Source: SIG701 sp045123975
GTDB lineage: Bacteria; Bacillota; Clostridia; Oscillospirales; CAG-272
Direction: 5' to 3'
DNA length: 6,922 nucleotides
NCBI GenBank assembly: GCA_045123975.1
Contig: JBGVKV010000059.1
Coordinates: 1 to 6,922 of the forward strand
Shown: positions 6,402 to 6,922 of the stretch, piece after piece
Position numbering within the stretch: position 1 is the stretch's first letter
Layout of the letters: every line of letters starts with the position of its first letter
Notes under the pieces: generated by a model
Seen by the model: only the letters and a program-made list of their open reading frames with translations
Database searches by the model: none
What the model was told of the DNA's origin: nothing
Translations under genes and position numbers: made by a program

Positions 6402-6922
6402 TTATTTTTGTGTGGGATAGTATTTCTTGAACTTCTTGCCCTGTCGGCGCAGAACCTCCACTACGCAGATCAGCCGCAGGGGATTCAGGCACAGATCCTT
6501 TCTGTACCAAAGAGAGGAGGTATGCTTGCCGCGGCGGGCCAGGTCTCTGGCGGTTTTCACAAGCGCTTCGTCCTCGGTGTATGTATATGCGACACGACGC
6601 GGAACATGATGCCAGAAATGCACGTTTTCGCACATCAGGCAATCCTCGCCCTCGGATTCGTACACCTCCGCCGCCAGGCGGGCAATATTGATTCCCGCGG
6701 AGGTAACGTAGAAGTTGCTCCGTCCCTGGCGGAGATTGATCTCGAATACCCGGAAGTCCTCACCCTCACCGGTATATTTGATATCGAAGTTGGAGAAGCC
6801 GGTGTAGCCCATATCCTCCAGCATGGCCCGGATCTTATCCGCAAAGGGGAGATGGGACACGGGCTCCGTCACGATGGCGGCATGATTGCCCAATCCCTTG
6901 GGCGTATGCTCCTCAATCATGG
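6402..6922 (-). CDS. ATP-grasp carboxylate-amine ligase, D-aspartate ligase-like (N-terminus beyond window)
   Basis: The last 172 or so residues of an ATP-grasp enzyme are visible; the frame is open through the window edge, so the ATG at 6920 is internal. Numbering from that Met, FSNFDIKY (42-49) and FEINLRQGRSNFYVT (59-73) form the metal and ATP core, with E60 and N62 as expected Mg ligands. A basic tail (WYRKD, later QGKKFKKYY) ends the protein. From memory, the core is very close to Enterococcus faecium D-aspartate ligase (Aslfm; YTGFANFDMKY and FEINLRQGRSSFFVT). That enzyme activates beta-carboxyl D-Asp and joins it to the lysine side chain of the peptidoglycan precursor. The next gene encodes an aspartate racemase, as beside Aslfm. 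The family also holds ligases of unknown substrate, so the exact acceptor is open. Confidence 0.85.
   Translation of the reverse strand, partial: MIEEHTPKGLGNHAAIVTEPVSHLPFADKIRAMLEDMGYTGFSNFDIKYTGEGEDFRVFEINLRQGRSNFYVTSAGINIARLAAEVYESEGEDCLMCENVHFWHHVPRRVAYTYTEDEALVKTARDLARRGKHTSSLWYRKDLCLNPLRLICVVEVLRRQGKKFKKYYPTQK

Noticed and set aside
6379..6642. An 88-residue N-terminal extension of the racemase
   Set aside because: It overlaps the end of the ATP-grasp gene in another frame and has no racemase sequence. The family N-terminus begins at the ATG at 6378.
6918..6922. Start codon for the ATP-grasp gene at 6920
   Set aside because: The frame continues to the window edge, and the visible part holds only the C-terminal half of an ATP-grasp fold. 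The ATP-binding N-terminal lobe must lie outside the window.
1..6922. CRISPR array, insertion sequence, tRNA or rRNA genes
   Set aside because: No regularly spaced repeats, transposase motifs, terminal inverted repeats, cloverleaf or rRNA sequence could be found by eye on either strand.

Overview
The window looks like chromosomal DNA from a Gram-positive gut-type clostridium (Bacillota, Clostridia; an Oscillospiraceae-like host is my guess). The evidence is a T-box-controlled isoleucyl-tRNA synthetase gene of the eukaryote-like IleRS2 type, strong GGAGG-type ribosome binding sites, moderately GC-rich coding sequence, intrinsic terminators, and cell-wall enzymes whose best family matches from memory are Firmicutes proteins. 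No database search was possible, so family assignments rest on motif recognition.

Layout. Positions 1-445 (+ strand) hold the tail of one small membrane-type protein and a complete 105-residue protein with two hydrophobic segments. Together they resemble the holin/lysis end of a prophage or prophage remnant. A weak candidate for a 44-residue basic peptide overlaps the end of the second gene. Positions 446-645 are non-coding and contain a perfect 12-bp inverted repeat and a terminator-like hairpin. At 646-674 there is a near-consensus sigma-A promoter, followed by an isoleucine-specific (ATC) T-box leader (about 682-911) and then ileS (936-4079). A perfect 10-bp hairpin flanked by U-tracts on both strands (4093-4116) ends ileS and also the genes that converge on it.

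The right-hand part (4126-6922, - strand) is a tight three-gene unit read from right to left. It contains an ATP-grasp ligase resembling the D-aspartate ligase of Enterococcus (N-terminus outside the window), an aspartate/glutamate racemase family protein, and a divergent MurE-like Mur ligase. The gaps are 23 and 21 bp, so co-transcription is likely. The promoter lies beyond the window.

How the genes may work together: in Enterococcus faecium an Asp racemase makes D-Asp and an ATP-grasp ligase attaches it to the residue-3 side chain of the peptidoglycan precursor. Here the same pair sits next to a MurE-like enzyme whose amino-acid-selecting motif is DNPD instead of the DNPR of meso-diaminopimelate-adding MurE. 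I infer that this is a locus for a non-standard stem peptide or cross-bridge, and it is the most interesting content of the window. The T-box deviates from the consensus in the last two bases of its tRNA-binding bulge, which is a second point worth checking.
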